The notes below the pieces were generated by a model. It was not told the DNA's origin and made no database searches. It saw only the letters and a list, made by a program, of their open reading frames with translations. DNA of 64,000 nucleotides. Source: Candidatus Tenderia electrophaga. Lineage in GTDB: Bacteria > Pseudomonadota > Gammaproteobacteria > Tenderiales > Tenderiaceae. Both the position numbers and the translations under genes were made by a program. Shown here in pieces: positions 39,145 to 53,025 of this stretch (positions are counted from its first letter, which is position 1; each line of letters begins with the position of its first letter). The DNA is taken from assembly GCA_001447805.1 (NCBI GenBank), contig CP013099.1, forward strand, positions 3,171,181 to 3,235,180, read 5' to 3'.

Positions 39145-40008
39145 ATGGCAGTCGGAAAAGAGATCCGCACCAAGATCAAGAGTATCCAGAATACTCAGAA
39201 GATCACTCGAGCCATGGAAATGGTGGCGGCGAGCAAAATGCGTAAGGCGCAACAGCGTATGCAGGCTTCGCGTCCCTACGCCAAGAAAATTCGCTCGGTT
39301 ATCGGCCATCTTTCGCAGGCGCATCCGGAGTACCGCCATCCTTATTTGCAGGAGCGGGAATCGGTCAAGCGGGTCGGTCTGATCGTAATCACCAGTGATC
39401 GGGGCCTGTGCGGTGGTTTGAACACAAACCTGTTAAAGACCACCGTAAACGCAATCAGGCAGTGGCGTGAAAAAGGTGTTGAAGTCGAGCTTTGTCTGAT
39501 CGGACAAAAAGGCATCAACTTTCTGAAGCGCCTCGGCAGTATCCGCGCCCAGGCTGCGCAACTTGGCGATGCACCGGGGATCAATGATTTGATCGGCAGC
39601 GTCAAGGTGATGCTGGATGCCTTCGACGACGGTGAGATCGACCGCATTGATGTGGTCTTCAATGAGTTCGTCAATACCATGACACAGCAGCCGCGCGTAG
39701 ATCAGCTGCTGCCGATTCAGGCAGACGACACAGACGAGGAACTGGAGCACCACTGGGATTACCTCTACGAGCCTGAAGCCAAGGATGTGTTGACTGACTT
39801 GCTGGTTCGCTATGTCGAATCGCAGGTCTACCAGGGCGTGGTCGAGAATATTGCCTGTGAGCAGGCGGCGCGCATGGTGGCTATGAAGGCCGCCTCGGAT
39901 AATGCCGGCGAGCTGATCGGCGACTTGCAGCTGGTTTACAACAAGGCGCGCCAAGCGGCGATTACGCAGGAAATCTCCGAAATTGTCGGCGGCGCTGCGG
40001 CTGTATAG
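39145..40008 (+). CDS. atpG: ATP synthase F1 subunit gamma
   Basis: Central rotor shaft. 287 residues. N-terminal helix [36 protein letters not shown] and C-terminal [20 protein letters not shown] are the family hallmarks; [10 protein letters not shown] marks the Rossmann-like domain. Confidence 0.97.
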   Translation: MAVGKEIRTKIKSIQNTQKITRAMEMVAASKMRKAQQRMQASRPYAKKIRSVIGHLSQAHPEYRHPYLQERESVKRVGLIVITSDRGLCGGLNTNLLKTTVNAIRQWREKGVEVELCLIGQKGINFLKRLGSIRAQAAQLGDAPGINDLIGSVKVMLDAFDDGEIDRIDVVFNEFVNTMTQQPRVDQLLPIQADDTDEELEHHWDYLYEPEAKDVLTDLLVRYVESQVYQGVVENIACEQAARMVAMKAASDNAGELIGDLQLVYNKARQAAITQEISEIVGGAAAV

Positions 40009-40069
40009 GCGATCTGGATCACAGGTCTTAGCGGAATACATAAGATTTAAAATTGCAAAGAGGAACTGA

Positions 40070-41458
<1,389 letters not shown>

Positions 41459-41478
41459 TCCCCGGCTAGGAGAGTATT

Positions 41479-41904
41479 ATGTCTATGACAGTACATGTTG
41501 ATATCGTCAGCGCCGAAGCCGAGATCTTCTCTGGCGCCGCCAAGATGGTGCACGCGTCGGGTGAGATGGGCGATCTGGGTATACTACCCCGTCACGCCCC
41601 CTTGCTGACCAAGCTCAAGCCCGGAGAAGTCCGCGTCGAGCGCCCAGACGGTGAGGAGGAGTTCTACTACGTCTCCGGTGGGATGTTAGAAGTCCTCCCC
41701 CACTGCATCACCGTGCTGGCGGATACCGCAACGCGTGCCAAGGATCTGGATGAAGCGGCCGCCAAGCAGGCCAAGGAGCGTGCCGAGCAGTCGTTGCGTG
41801 ACAAGCAGGGCGAGATTGAATTGGCCCAAGCCGAGCGCGAGCTGGCCGAGGCCATGGCCCAATTGCAAGCGATCCAGAAGCTGCGTAAAAAGGCGGGGCG
41901 TTAG
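41479..41904 (+). CDS. atpC: ATP synthase F1 subunit epsilon
   Basis: Rotor subunit that can inhibit ATP hydrolysis. 141 residues: N-terminal beta-sandwich (HVDIVSAEAEIFSGAAKMVHASGEMGDLGILPRHAPLLTKLKPGEVRV) and a C-terminal pair of helices rich in Ala, Glu and Gln. Last gene of the operon, closed by a terminator. Confidence 0.97.
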   Translation: MSMTVHVDIVSAEAEIFSGAAKMVHASGEMGDLGILPRHAPLLTKLKPGEVRVERPDGEEEFYYVSGGMLEVLPHCITVLADTATRAKDLDEAAAKQAKERAEQSLRDKQGEIELAQAERELAEAMAQLQAIQKLRKKAGR

Positions 41905-41934
41905 CGCCCAGGTAATGTCAAAGTGATAAAATGA

Positions 41935-41963
41935 GGGGAAAGGCTGAGAGGCCTTTCCCCTTT
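41935..41963 (+). terminator. Rho-independent terminator of the atp operon
   Basis: Stem GGGGAAAGG / CCTTTCCCC (extendable by one more C-G pair) around a short loop, followed by TTTATT. Only 33 bases separate it from glmU, so glmU probably relies on read-through or on a promoter overlapping this region. Confidence 0.88.
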
Positions 41964-41999
41964 ATTCGTTTTAAGCTCTAGAGATTCATAGGTGGGCCA

Positions 42000-43367
42000 A
42001 TGGGATTAAGTGTAATCATTCTTGCCGCCGGGCAGGGCACCCGAATGCGTTCGGCCTTGCCCAAGGTATTGCACAAACTAGCGCACAAGCCGCTGGTGGA
42101 GCACGTGATTGATCGGGCCAAGCAGCTCGGCGCCGAAGACATTCATGTAGTCTACGGCCACGGCGGCGACGCTGTACCGACGACCCTCGCCCATTGTGAA
42201 GTGGATTGGGTCAAACAGGCGCAGCAGCTGGGCACCGGCCATGCGGTGGCCCAGGCCATCCCCCACATCCCCGCGGAGCGCGACGTGTTAGTGCTCTACG
42301 GTGACGTGCCCTTGACCTCGGCTGAAACGCTAAAGAATCTGATTCAACTGGCGCGCCAAAGCGGCTTCGGTCTGCTGACCATCAGTCTCGATGACGCCGC
42401 CGGTTATGGCAGAATCCTGCGCGGTGACGATGGCAGGGTGCTGCGTATCATCGAACACAAAGATGCCAGCGAGGCGGAACGCGCCATTACCGAGGTCAAT
42501 ACCGGCATCCTGGCCACGTCGCGCAAGAACCTGGCGCGTTGGTTGGAGCGGCTCGATAACGACAATGCCCAAGGCGAATACTATCTTACCGATATTGTTG
42601 CCATGGCCGTGGCCGACGCCATCGATATCAGTACTACCTCCCCCAGTGACGAGTTTGAAGTGTTGGGCGTAAATAATAAGCGCCAGCTGGCGGCCTTGGA
42701 GCGGGCCTATCAACAACAACAGGCCGAACGTTTACTGGATGGCGGGGTTACCCTGCGTGACCCGGCTCGCATCGACATTCGGGGCAATGTCCGCTGCGGC
42801 ACGGATGTAATCATGGACGTCAACCTTGTCCTCGAAGGCGAGATTGACATCGGTGACAAGGTCGAGATCGGCCCCAATTGTCTGATCAGCAATAGCCGCA
42901 TCGAGTCCGGCGCGCGAATCCTGGCGAATTGTGTCATTGAAAACGCGGTGGTCGGCAAGGACAGTCAGGTGGGTCCCTTCTCCCGCTTGCGCCCCGAGAC
43001 GGTACTGGCCGAAGCGACCCATATCGGTAATTTTGTCGAAATCAAAAAGGCGCAGATCGGACAAGGATCTAAGGTAAACCATTTGAGTTATGTCGGTGAT
43101 GCGGTGATCGGGCGCAACGTGAACATCGGCGCCGGTACCATCACCTGTAACTACGACGGTGCCAATAAGCACCTAACCGAGATCGGCGACGAGGTCTTTG
43201 TCGGTTCTGATACCCAGTTGGTGGCGCCGGTTAAAGTCGGTGCCGGCGCGACCATCGGTGCCGGTTCCACCATTACCAAAGCAGTGGCAGCGGGTGCGTT
43301 GGCGCTGAGTCGGGCCAAGCAGATCTCAAAGAGTGGCTGGCAACGGCCGATGAAGAAAAAGAGTTAA
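42000..43367 (+). CDS. glmU: Bifunctional N-acetylglucosamine-1-phosphate uridyltransferase / glucosamine-1-phosphate acetyltransferase
   Basis: Makes UDP-GlcNAc for peptidoglycan and lipopolysaccharide. 455 residues (E. coli 456). N-terminal pyrophosphorylase: [22 protein letters not shown], with YGDVPL. C-terminal left-handed beta-helix acetyltransferase: hexapeptide repeats, [25 protein letters not shown] and [16 protein letters not shown] with the catalytic His region. Followed by glmS after 16 bases. Confidence 0.98.
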   Translation: MGLSVIILAAGQGTRMRSALPKVLHKLAHKPLVEHVIDRAKQLGAEDIHVVYGHGGDAVPTTLAHCEVDWVKQAQQLGTGHAVAQAIPHIPAERDVLVLYGDVPLTSAETLKNLIQLARQSGFGLLTISLDDAAGYGRILRGDDGRVLRIIEHKDASEAERAITEVNTGILATSRKNLARWLERLDNDNAQGEYYLTDIVAMAVADAIDISTTSPSDEFEVLGVNNKRQLAALERAYQQQQAERLLDGGVTLRDPARIDIRGNVRCGTDVIMDVNLVLEGEIDIGDKVEIGPNCLISNSRIESGARILANCVIENAVVGKDSQVGPFSRLRPETVLAEATHIGNFVEIKKAQIGQGSKVNHLSYVGDAVIGRNVNIGAGTITCNYDGANKHLTEIGDEVFVGSDTQLVAPVKVGAGATIGAGSTITKAVAAGALALSRAKQISKSGWQRPMKKKS

Positions 43368-43383
43368 ACGGAAGGATCGCTAT

Positions 43384-45216
<1,833 letters not shown>

Positions 45217-45265
45217 TTCAACTTGATGAAACTTGCCGAAACTGATAAACTTTGACGCTACTCTT

Positions 45266-45281
45266 GGGCATCAAGATGCCC
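45266..45281. promoter_or_regulatory. Palindrome GGGCATC-AA-GATGCCC
   Basis: Perfect 7-base inverted repeat in the 264-base gap after glmS. Its 12-base core GCATCAAGATGC recurs at 45996-46007, on the other side of the small Cys-protein gene. As RNA it could be a hairpin ending glmS, though no T-run follows; as DNA it could be an operator. The rest of this gap shows only an A+T-rich stretch (TTTTTTTATCT) just before the next gene. Confidence 0.4.
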
Positions 45282-45480
45282 GGCAGAGCGTAAAGTGAAT
45301 ATCACCTCTCATTGCATAAGCAATTTCGCGAACTATCTTCCCTTGGATCCCTGCCATCCAAGACTCCGCTATTTATTTCATCAATCGCAGTCATGGCGCA
45401 GGCGCGATCTGGACCTGGTAGTTCCCGTGCGCCAGATGAATTGTGGACGATAACCGTTTTTTTATCTAAGGACCCCTGTT

Positions 45481-45711
45481 ATGGATAAGAGCCGAATCTT
45501 TTATTGTCAGCCGCAAAAGGCGTTTATGAGCATCAGCAATTGTCATGAATTGCGTGAACGTCCCACCGGCAAGGCGGCGGCGGGCGCCCAGCCCAAGTTG
45601 ATCGCGTGCGAACGTTGTAACATGTATCCCATGGTCGACAAGAACAAGGTTGAAACGGTGACTATCACCGAATACCTGGGCGGTGTACGCCCGCAAACCC
45701 TATCGGCTTGA
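45481..45711 (+). CDS. Small Cys-containing protein of unknown function
   Basis: 76 residues. Four cysteines: C9, C21 and the pair C43-x2-C46 (IACERCNMYP), arranged like a small zinc site; no signal peptide. AAGGA precedes the ATG by 9 bases. I do not recognise the family. It is followed by a G+C-rich hairpin and is flanked by two copies of a palindrome, and sits between glmS and sucrose synthase. Confidence 0.6.
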   Translation: MDKSRIFYCQPQKAFMSISNCHELRERPTGKAAAGAQPKLIACERCNMYPMVDKNKVETVTITEYLGGVRPQTLSA

Positions 45712-46083
45712 TCCCTCCTCGTCTCCCGGCCGGCGTGGGCCATCGGCGCACCGGCCGGGATTGTTACTGCACGCGTGCCTTGATCCCACCCTTGGCCTAT
45801 TCTTAACGCTTCAATGTCTATGCTTACCCGCGCTATCTCCAAGGAGAAGGTGTACGCAGCGCTGAATACCGGCATGCGCTGACGGCCGCGGTGTTGTATG
45901 CCAAACTTTCAGTCTGGAGATCGCAGTAATGCGGTCGACAAGGACTATATGCGATATGCTTTTCTAAGATGTGGGCATCTGTAATTATTCTGAGCGCATC
46001 AAGATGCGTGCTCAGGAATAGCGAGAGCTGGCCATGAGTGGGTAGGGGCGCGCAAGCCGCCAGGACAAGCGGGAGAACAGGCA
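45712..46083. other. Intergenic region before sucrose synthase, with a hairpin
   Basis: No gene is visible in these 372 bases. CCCGGCCGG (45725-45733) pairs with CCGGCCGGG (45751-45759) and is followed by ATTGTT, a likely stop for the small Cys-protein transcript. The stretch 45905-46015 is richer in A+T and must include the sucrose synthase promoter; no clear hexamer pair was found. Confidence 0.5.
45995..46008. promoter_or_regulatory. Palindrome CGCATC-AA-GATGCG upstream of sucrose synthase
   Basis: Perfect 6-base inverted repeat sharing the core GCATCAAGATGC with the site after glmS. Flanking TGAG/CTCA extends the dyad imperfectly. It lies 76 bases before the sucrose synthase start, a suitable distance for an operator. 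Confidence 0.4.
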
Positions 46084-48477
46084 ATGACAGAAACGCTTGA
46101 GCAGGTGTTGGGGCACAACAAGGAATCCAGCTACCTGTTGTTCAGATATTATCTGGCATTGGACAAGCCATTTTTGTTGCGTTCGGAATTGTGGGATCAC
46201 TGGGTCGAATTCTGCGCCGAACGCCAGCAGCCCTGCGACCTGGAATCAAATTCGTTGGCACGGCTGATCCACAATGCCCAAGAAGCTGTGCTCTGCGCCC
46301 CCTGGTTGTATCTGCAATTGCGGCCCTTTGTCGCACGCACTAAGTATCTGCGCATCCACGTCGACGAACTGCAGGTTGAAGAGCTTTCGGTGAGCCAGTA
46401 TCTGCAATTCAAGGAGTCTGTGGCCAAAGGCCAGGACGGTGCCAATCAATGGACCCTGGAGTTCGACATCGGCCCCTTCAACCGAGAGTTTCCCAAACTG
46501 CGCGAATCGCGTTCCATCGGTCGCGGTGTGGAGTTCCTCAATCGTCGGCTTTCGAGTCAGCTGTTTCAAGAATTGGGACGCGGCGATCAAGGCCTGTTGC
46601 AGTTTCTGCGCGTTCATCAATACGAAGGCCAGCAGTTGATGATCAACAATCGCATCAACGATGTCGCCGAGCTGCGTAAGAATATCCGTAATGCAGAAGA
46701 TTACTTGGACGAACAGCCGGACCATGCCACCTGGGATGCAATTGGCCACGATCTGCAAAACATGGGTTTCGAGCCCGGTTGGGGGCGTGACGTGGCGCGC
46801 ATGCGCGAAACCCTGCGCATTCTGCTGGATTTGCTGGAGGCGCCCGAGCCCGGCACGCTGGAGCAGTTTCTCAGTCGCATCCCCATGATCTTCAGTATTG
46901 CAATACTCTCGCCGCACGGCTACTTCGGTCAATCCAATGTGCTCGGTCTGCCCGACACCGGCGGTCAGGTGGTCTATATCCTGGACCAGGTGCACGCCTT
47001 GGAAAAGGAGATGCGTAAACGGCTGCATGAACAGGGCCTGGAGATCGAACCGCAGATCATGGTGGTCACCCGCCTGATCCCGGACGCGCCCCAAGGCACC
47101 CGCTGTGATCAGCGCCTGGAGGCGATCGTCGGCACCAAGAACGCGCGCATCCTGCGGGTCCCGTTTCGTCATGAAAACGGCGAGGTCGTGCCGCAGTGGA
47201 TTTCGCGTTTCGAGCTCTGGCCCTACTTGGAACGCTATTCCGACGACGTGGCGCGCGAGCTAAGGGCGGAACTGGGCGGTCGCCCGGATCTGATCGTCGG
47301 CAATTATTCCGACGGCAATCTGGTCGCCTCCATGCTGGCCCACAATCTGGGCGTGACCCAGTGCAACATTGCCCACGCCCTGGAGAAGACCAAGTATCTC
47401 TATTCCGATCTCTATTGGAAGGAAAACGACGCCCAGTATCACTTCTCCAGCCAGTTCACCGCCGACCTGATCGCCATGAATGCGGCCGACTTCATCATCA
47501 CCAGCACCTATCAGGAGATCGCCGGCACCAGCGAGAGCCTGGGGCAGTACGAAAGCTACGGCGCCTTCACCATGCCTGATCTGTATCGGGTGGTGAACGG
47601 CATCGACATCTACGACCCTAAGTTCAACATCGTCTCCCCCGGGGCTGACAGTGAGATCTACTTTCCTTATTCCGATACCGAGCGCCGCCTCACCGGCCTG
47701 CACGAGGAGATCGAGACCATGATCTACGGCCGGCCCGACGAAAACAGTCGCGGCCAGCTGGCCGATCCGGATAAACCCATCCTGTTCACCATGGCGCGCC
47801 TGGACCGCATCAAGAACATCACCGGCGTGGTGGAGTGGTACGGCGGCAGCGAGCGCCTGCGCCGGGCCGTCAATCTGGTGGTGGTGGCCGGCTATACCGA
47901 CGCCGACAAGTCGGATGACGAAGAGGAGCGCGCCCAGGTCGCCCGCATGCACCAGCTGTTCGACGAGCACGGCCTGGACGGTCAGGTGCGCTGGCTGGGT
48001 GTGCGCCTGGATAAAAAGATGTCGGGTGAATTCTACCGCTGCGTCGCCGACCGCCAGGGCGCCTTCGTCCAGCCCGCCTTGTTCGAGGCCTTTGGCCTTA
48101 CCGTGATCGAGGCCATGATCTCGGGCCTGCCCACCTTCGCCACCTGCTACGGCGGACCGCTGGAGATCATCAAGAGCGGCATCTCGGGTTTCCATATCGA
48201 CCCCAATCACGGCAGCCGGGCCGCCGACATAATTGCCGATTTTTTTGAAAAATGCCGGCAGGATAGCGACTATTGGCGGCAGATCTCGACAGGTGCCGTC
48301 GAACGGGTGCGGGCCAAATATACCTGGGAGCGGTACGCCGAACGCATGATGACCCTGTCGCGCATTTACGGATTCTGGAAATATGTCACCAACCTGGAAC
48401 GCGACGAAAGCCGGCGTTACCTGGAGATGTTTTATGGATTACAATTCCGGCCATTGGCGCAAGCCATCGGCAGGTAA
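46084..48477 (+). CDS. sus: Sucrose synthase
   Basis: GT4 glycosyltransferase that reversibly makes sucrose from UDP- or ADP-glucose and fructose, or cleaves it. 797 residues, the full length seen in plants, cyanobacteria and a few proteobacteria such as Nitrosomonas and Acidithiobacillus. N-terminal regulatory region (1-265), then GT-B domains: [24 protein letters not shown] at about 280, [21 protein letters not shown], and the E-x7-E motif EAFGLTVIE at about 667. No sucrose-phosphate synthase, phosphatase or fructokinase gene is in the window. Ribosome site GGGAG. Confidence 0.95.
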   Translation: MTETLEQVLGHNKESSYLLFRYYLALDKPFLLRSELWDHWVEFCAERQQPCDLESNSLARLIHNAQEAVLCAPWLYLQLRPFVARTKYLRIHVDELQVEELSVSQYLQFKESVAKGQDGANQWTLEFDIGPFNREFPKLRESRSIGRGVEFLNRRLSSQLFQELGRGDQGLLQFLRVHQYEGQQLMINNRINDVAELRKNIRNAEDYLDEQPDHATWDAIGHDLQNMGFEPGWGRDVARMRETLRILLDLLEAPEPGTLEQFLSRIPMIFSIAILSPHGYFGQSNVLGLPDTGGQVVYILDQVHALEKEMRKRLHEQGLEIEPQIMVVTRLIPDAPQGTRCDQRLEAIVGTKNARILRVPFRHENGEVVPQWISRFELWPYLERYSDDVARELRAELGGRPDLIVGNYSDGNLVASMLAHNLGVTQCNIAHALEKTKYLYSDLYWKENDAQYHFSSQFTADLIAMNAADFIITSTYQEIAGTSESLGQYESYGAFTMPDLYRVVNGIDIYDPKFNIVSPGADSEIYFPYSDTERRLTGLHEEIETMIYGRPDENSRGQLADPDKPILFTMARLDRIKNITGVVEWYGGSERLRRAVNLVVVAGYTDADKSDDEEERAQVARMHQLFDEHGLDGQVRWLGVRLDKKMSGEFYRCVADRQGAFVQPALFEAFGLTVIEAMISGLPTFATCYGGPLEIIKSGISGFHIDPNHGSRAADIIADFFEKCRQDSDYWRQISTGAVERVRAKYTWERYAERMMTLSRIYGFWKYVTNLERDESRRYLEMFYGLQFRPLAQAIGR

Positions 48478-48504
48478 ATTCAAACCAAGGTAGCCCTTCT
48501 TCCC

Positions 48505-50523
48505 ATGGCGACACTCAATCCCCGCCAACATCAGGCGGTACGGCATCTCGACGGCCCCTGTCTGGTACTGGCCGGCGCCGGTTCCGGCAAGACCCGTGTC
48601 ATCACCAACAAGATCGCCTATCTGATCGAGGTGTGCGGCATTGCCCCGCACAACATCGCCGCCGTCACCTTCACCAACAAGGCGGCGCGCGAGATGAAGC
48701 AGCGCGTCGGCGAGCTGCTCACGGGCAAGAACGCCAAGGGCCTGCAGGTCTCCACCTTTCATACCCTGGGGTTGAACATCATCCGCCAGGAACTGACCGC
48801 CCTGGGCTTCAAGCCCAACTTCTCCATCTTCGACGCCCAGGACAGTGCCGCCCTGATCAAAGAGTTGCTGCGGCGCGACTTCGGCGACGACGGCGGCATC
48901 ATCCAGCAGATGCAATGGCAGATCTCGCGTTGGAAGTCCGCCCTGATCACCCCCGCCGAGGCCCCGACCGAGGCCGGCGACGACGCTACCTTGGTGGCCG
49001 CCGCGGCCCTGTATGAGCGCTACCAGCGCGCGCTCAAGGCCTACAACGCGGTGGATTTCGACGACCTGATCATGCTCCCGGCGCGACTGTTCATGGATCA
49101 CGCCGAGGTGCAGGAGAGGTGGCAGAACAAGATCCGCTACCTGCTGGTGGATGAATACCAGGATACCAACGCCAGCCAGTACCAGCTCATCCGCTGCCTC
49201 ACCGGCGTGCGCGGCGCACTCACCGTGGTGGGCGATGACGACCAGTCCATCTATGCCTGGCGCGGCGCCGAGCCGGAGAATATGTTGTTGCTGCAGCGCG
49301 ACTACCCCACGCTCAGCGTGATCAAGCTAGAGCAGAACTACCGTTCCAGCGGCCGCATCCTCAAGGCCGCCAACGCCCTGATCAAGAACAACTCCCACGT
49401 GTTCGAGGACAAGCGCCTGTGGAGCGAGCTGGGCTACGGCGATCCCATCAAGGTGATCACCCTGCGCAACGACGAACACGAGGCCGAGCAGGTGATCTCT
49501 GAACTGGTCAGCCATAAATTCAAGCATCGCACCAAATTTAGAGACTACGCCATTCTTTATCGCAGCAACCACCAGTCGCGCCTGTTTGAGCGCAGTCTGC
49601 GTGAGCAGCGCGTGCCCTACTACCTCAGCGGCGGCACCTCGTTCTTCAGTCACAGCGAGGTGAAGGACATGATGGCCTACCTGCGCCTGCTGGTGAATCC
49701 GGATGACGATGCCGCCTTCCTGCGCGTGGTCAACACGCCGCGGCGCGAGATCGGCCCCACCACCCTGGAAAAGTTGGGCAACTACGCCGGCGAGCGCCAG
49801 CTCAGCCTGTTCGCCGCCAGTTTCGAGCTGGGGCTGGAGCAGTGCCTCAACGAAAAAGGGGTGCAGCGGGTGCGCCGCTTCACCCGGTGGCTGGTGGAGA
49901 CGGGCGACCGCGCCCAGCGCGGCGATCCGCTCGCGGCGGTCAAGGACGTCATTCGCGAGGTCAACTACGAGGCCTGGCTCAATGACAGCAGCAAGGATCT
50001 CAAGCAGGCCGAGAAGCGTATGGCCAACGTCTGGGAGCTGGTCACCTGGATGCAACGCCTGTACGAGAACAGCCAAGAGGACAAGACCCTCGCCGAGTTG
50101 GTCAACCACATGAGCCTGATGGACATGCTGGATCGCAACGACGCTGACGAGGCCGGCGACTGCGTTACCCTCATGACCCTACACGCCGCCAAGGGGCTGG
50201 AATTCCCCCATGTCTTTCTGGTGGGCGTGGAGGAGGAGATCCTGCCCCACCGCGTCAGCGTCGAAGAGGGCAACATAGAAGAGGAACGCCGCCTCGCCTA
50301 CGTGGGCATCACCCGGGCGCAAAAGACCCTCACCATCAGTCTCTGCGCGCGGCGCAAGCGTGCCGGCGAGCTGCTGGAGGTAGAGGCCAGCCGCTTTCTC
50401 GAAGAACTGCCGGAAGAAGACCTGGAATGGCGCGGCATCGGCCAGCAGATCGATCCGGAGGAGCGCCAGGAACGCGGCCAGGCCCATTTGGCCAATCTCA
50501 GAGGGTTGTTAGGAACCTCCTAA
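48505..50523 (+). CDS. rep: ATP-dependent DNA helicase Rep
   Basis: Superfamily 1A 3'-5' helicase that clears proteins ahead of replication forks. 672 residues (E. coli Rep 673). MATLNPRQHQAVRHLDGPCLVLAGAGSGKT with Walker A at 24-30; LVDEYQDTN; GDDDQSIYAWRGAEPENM; TLMTLHAAKGLEF; VGITRAQK. Similarity along the length is to Rep rather than UvrD. Starts 28 bases after sucrose synthase. Confidence 0.95.
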   Translation: MATLNPRQHQAVRHLDGPCLVLAGAGSGKTRVITNKIAYLIEVCGIAPHNIAAVTFTNKAAREMKQRVGELLTGKNAKGLQVSTFHTLGLNIIRQELTALGFKPNFSIFDAQDSAALIKELLRRDFGDDGGIIQQMQWQISRWKSALITPAEAPTEAGDDATLVAAAALYERYQRALKAYNAVDFDDLIMLPARLFMDHAEVQERWQNKIRYLLVDEYQDTNASQYQLIRCLTGVRGALTVVGDDDQSIYAWRGAEPENMLLLQRDYPTLSVIKLEQNYRSSGRILKAANALIKNNSHVFEDKRLWSELGYGDPIKVITLRNDEHEAEQVISELVSHKFKHRTKFRDYAILYRSNHQSRLFERSLREQRVPYYLSGGTSFFSHSEVKDMMAYLRLLVNPDDDAAFLRVVNTPRREIGPTTLEKLGNYAGERQLSLFAASFELGLEQCLNEKGVQRVRRFTRWLVETGDRAQRGDPLAAVKDVIREVNYEAWLNDSSKDLKQAEKRMANVWELVTWMQRLYENSQEDKTLAELVNHMSLMDMLDRNDADEAGDCVTLMTLHAAKGLEFPHVFLVGVEEEILPHRVSVEEGNIEEERRLAYVGITRAQKTLTISLCARRKRAGELLEVEASRFLEELPEEDLEWRGIGQQIDPEERQERGQAHLANLRGLLGTS

Positions 50524-50571
50524 TCCGTCAGTCTAGACGACTCGCCCGACCGGTCTGAGTGAGGCAAGCGC

Positions 50572-52986
50572 ATGGCTGAACCACAACAAACCCCTCCCAC
50601 CGCCTTATATCGGCGGCGCTGGTTTCGTCGCAGCCTGGTTGCGTTTGCCGTTCTGGTCATTGTCCTCAGCCTCTTGCCCGTGGCCATTCGCTACGCTGCC
50701 ATCCATGTGCTCCAGGACCAGGGCATCCAACACGTGGAAATCGCAGATGTGGATCTCAATCTGTTCACCGGTGAAGTCGGGTTGACCGACGTCGGCATCA
50801 GCGGTGACGGCCTAGGGCGGGCCACTTTGTCGCGACTTTATGTAAACCTCGCCATTAGCGCTTTATTCAGCAAGCGACTGGCCTTGCAACAGCTTGAACT
50901 CCAAGGTCTGGAGCTGGATGTGCAACAGACCGAGACCGGCGTGTGGCAAGTCGCCGGTATTTCACCCCCGACGCCGGCACAAACGACGGCCTCCGAGGTG
51001 GAACAAACACCCGCTGAACCCTGGGGTATTGCCGTCGACCAGCTAAAGCTGGTCGGCATTAGCGTGCATCTGTCCATGCCCCAGCTGCAAAGCGATGTAC
51101 GCATTGACGAACTTCGACTCAGTCAGCTCGCCAGTTGGCAGCCTCAACAAGCAGCTCACTATGAGGCCCAATTACGCATCGATCAGGCGCCGCTGATGCT
51201 CTCCGGCACCATGCAGCCGTTCGCCGACACGCCCCAATTTGCCGGCAAACTCGAGCTGACCCAATTGCCACTGGCGCTCGCCGCTGAGTTCGCCCGTGAT
51301 GCTGGTATCGAAAACCTGAGCGGCGAACTTGCCATCAGCACTGAATTCAGGGCGCGTATCCTTGCCGGCATGCCTGCCGTCGAAACGACTAGCGCGTTGG
51401 CTTTGACAGCACTGACCTTGCAGCAAGGCCAATACCGGATGCAAGCGCAGCGCCTCGCTTGGCGGGGCCAAGTCAACTACCTGCCGCCCGCCGACGAACA
51501 GGATCTGGGGCTGCGCGCCGATGGCACGCTGATGCTGCAGCGCTTCGTGCTTGGCGATGAGCAAGCCGGCTTGCAGCTGGTGCAACTGCAGCAGCTGGAT
51601 GTCGACACTATGGTCCTGGGTGAGGCACAGCAGCTGAGCATAAAACACATCGCCTTCGATCAGCTTGAGTTGTTGCAAAAGGGTGAACAACGGCTGCTCA
51701 AGACGGCGGCGATCAGCGTGACCGATGTGAGCTTCGACGGCCAACAACACCTGGCCATTAAGGACGTGGTGTTGAACGGCTTGGCGGTGCATGCCGTGCT
51801 GAGCGCTGACGGTGAGGTTGAGCTGGTCTCGCAGTTACAGGCGAGCGGCGCGACACAGGCGCAAGACCCCGGGTCGGAGACGGTTGCCGCCACGGCACAA
51901 GACGAGGTACCGCCTTTTCGCTTCGAACTGGCGCGGCTGCATGTCGCCGACGACAGTCGCCTCCATTTCAAGGACAACAGTATCGATCCGGCCTTCGAGG
52001 CCGACATCAAGCCCTTCAGTCTGACTATCGCCCATGTGGATACGGCGGCGCTCGATCAGGCCATGGAGGTCGATCTGCGGGGCGTCATCAACGGCCAAGA
52101 CCAAATCACCCTGGATGCCAGCCTCAGACCTTTCGGCGACACGCTTGACCTGCAGGCCGAGGGCAAGATCACGGCGCTGGATCTGCCGCCCCTGTCGCCC
52201 TATGCCAACCAGGCCATGGGCTATTACCTGAAGCGCGGCCAGTTGAATTCAAGCCTGACGGCGAGCATCGAGGCTGATCAGCTCGATGCCAATATCCATG
52301 TCGTGTTGCAGAAATTTGCCATCGAGGAGGGTGACCCGAGCAAGCACAAGGGCTTTTCGGACAGGCTCTCCATGCCCTTGGATGCGGCGCTCAGTCTGTT
52401 GCGCGACAAACACGGGACCATTGAGCTCGATATCCCCGTCCAAGGTGATATCAGCGATCCCCAGTTTGATGTCAGTCAAGTCATCAACAAGGCTTTGGCC
52501 AAGGCCACCAAGACCGCCGTCACCGGTTATTTGGCCCTCATGTTGCAGCCCTGGGGGGCGATGCTGATCGCCGCCGATATGCTGAGTGACGCCGGCTCCG
52601 TCAGTCTGCAACCGCTGGCGTTTCCGCCGGGCGAAACAGGTCTGGGCCGCGAACAACAGGATTACCTGGTTAAGATCGCCGCGTTGATGCAGCAACGTCC
52701 CGAGATCTCGCTTAATATCTGCGGTGTGGCATCGCAGCAGGATCGCCAAGCACTGCTGGCCCTGCGGCAACAAAGCGAACAAGGTCAGGCAAGCTCTTCC
52801 GACAACACGCCCCCCGCGGACGAGGCGATCGACAACCAGCAATTGCTGGATCTTGCCATGCAGCGCGCCAGGCAGGTAAAGGCACAGCTTATCGAGCGCG
52901 GTATTGAGGCCGGCCGCCTCTTCACCTGCCAACCGGATATGCAGAATGCGGCAAGCAACGCGCCGCTGGTGAAGCTGTTTCTATAG
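50572..52986 (+). CDS. DUF748 / AsmA-like envelope protein
   Basis: 804 residues, with an N-terminal membrane anchor (about 20-42, RSLVAFAVLVIVLSLLPVAI) followed by a large periplasmic, beta-rich domain. The DUF748 portion includes PPLSPYANQAMGYYLKRGQLNSS and FALQ-like PLDAALSLLRDKHGTIELDIPVQGDISDPQFDVS near the C-terminus. AsmA-like proteins are thought to carry phospholipids between membranes; this assignment is by family only. Forty-eight bases after rep; probably its own unit, closed by a hairpin. Confidence 0.82.
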   Translation: MAEPQQTPPTALYRRRWFRRSLVAFAVLVIVLSLLPVAIRYAAIHVLQDQGIQHVEIADVDLNLFTGEVGLTDVGISGDGLGRATLSRLYVNLAISALFSKRLALQQLELQGLELDVQQTETGVWQVAGISPPTPAQTTASEVEQTPAEPWGIAVDQLKLVGISVHLSMPQLQSDVRIDELRLSQLASWQPQQAAHYEAQLRIDQAPLMLSGTMQPFADTPQFAGKLELTQLPLALAAEFARDAGIENLSGELAISTEFRARILAGMPAVETTSALALTALTLQQGQYRMQAQRLAWRGQVNYLPPADEQDLGLRADGTLMLQRFVLGDEQAGLQLVQLQQLDVDTMVLGEAQQLSIKHIAFDQLELLQKGEQRLLKTAAISVTDVSFDGQQHLAIKDVVLNGLAVHAVLSADGEVELVSQLQASGATQAQDPGSETVAATAQDEVPPFRFELARLHVADDSRLHFKDNSIDPAFEADIKPFSLTIAHVDTAALDQAMEVDLRGVINGQDQITLDASLRPFGDTLDLQAEGKITALDLPPLSPYANQAMGYYLKRGQLNSSLTASIEADQLDANIHVVLQKFAIEEGDPSKHKGFSDRLSMPLDAALSLLRDKHGTIELDIPVQGDISDPQFDVSQVINKALAKATKTAVTGYLALMLQPWGAMLIAADMLSDAGSVSLQPLAFPPGETGLGREQQDYLVKIAALMQQRPEISLNICGVASQQDRQALLALRQQSEQGQASSSDNTPPADEAIDNQQLLDLAMQRARQVKAQLIERGIEAGRLFTCQPDMQNAASNAPLVKLFL

Positions 52987-53025
52987 CGCATCATTGCGCG
53001 GTAATTCCATAGCGCAGTGATGCGC
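52986..53025. other. Long hairpin after the DUF748 gene
   Basis: GCGCATCATTGCGC (52986-52999) pairs with GCGCAGTGATGCGC (53012-53025), with a single G-U-type exception in 14 pairs, around a 12-base loop. It overlaps the last base of the DUF748 stop codon. No T-run follows. Confidence 0.5.

Noticed and set aside
43368-43383. glmS ribozyme
   Set aside because: The glmU-glmS gap is 16 bases; the ribozyme is a Gram-positive feature and cannot fit.
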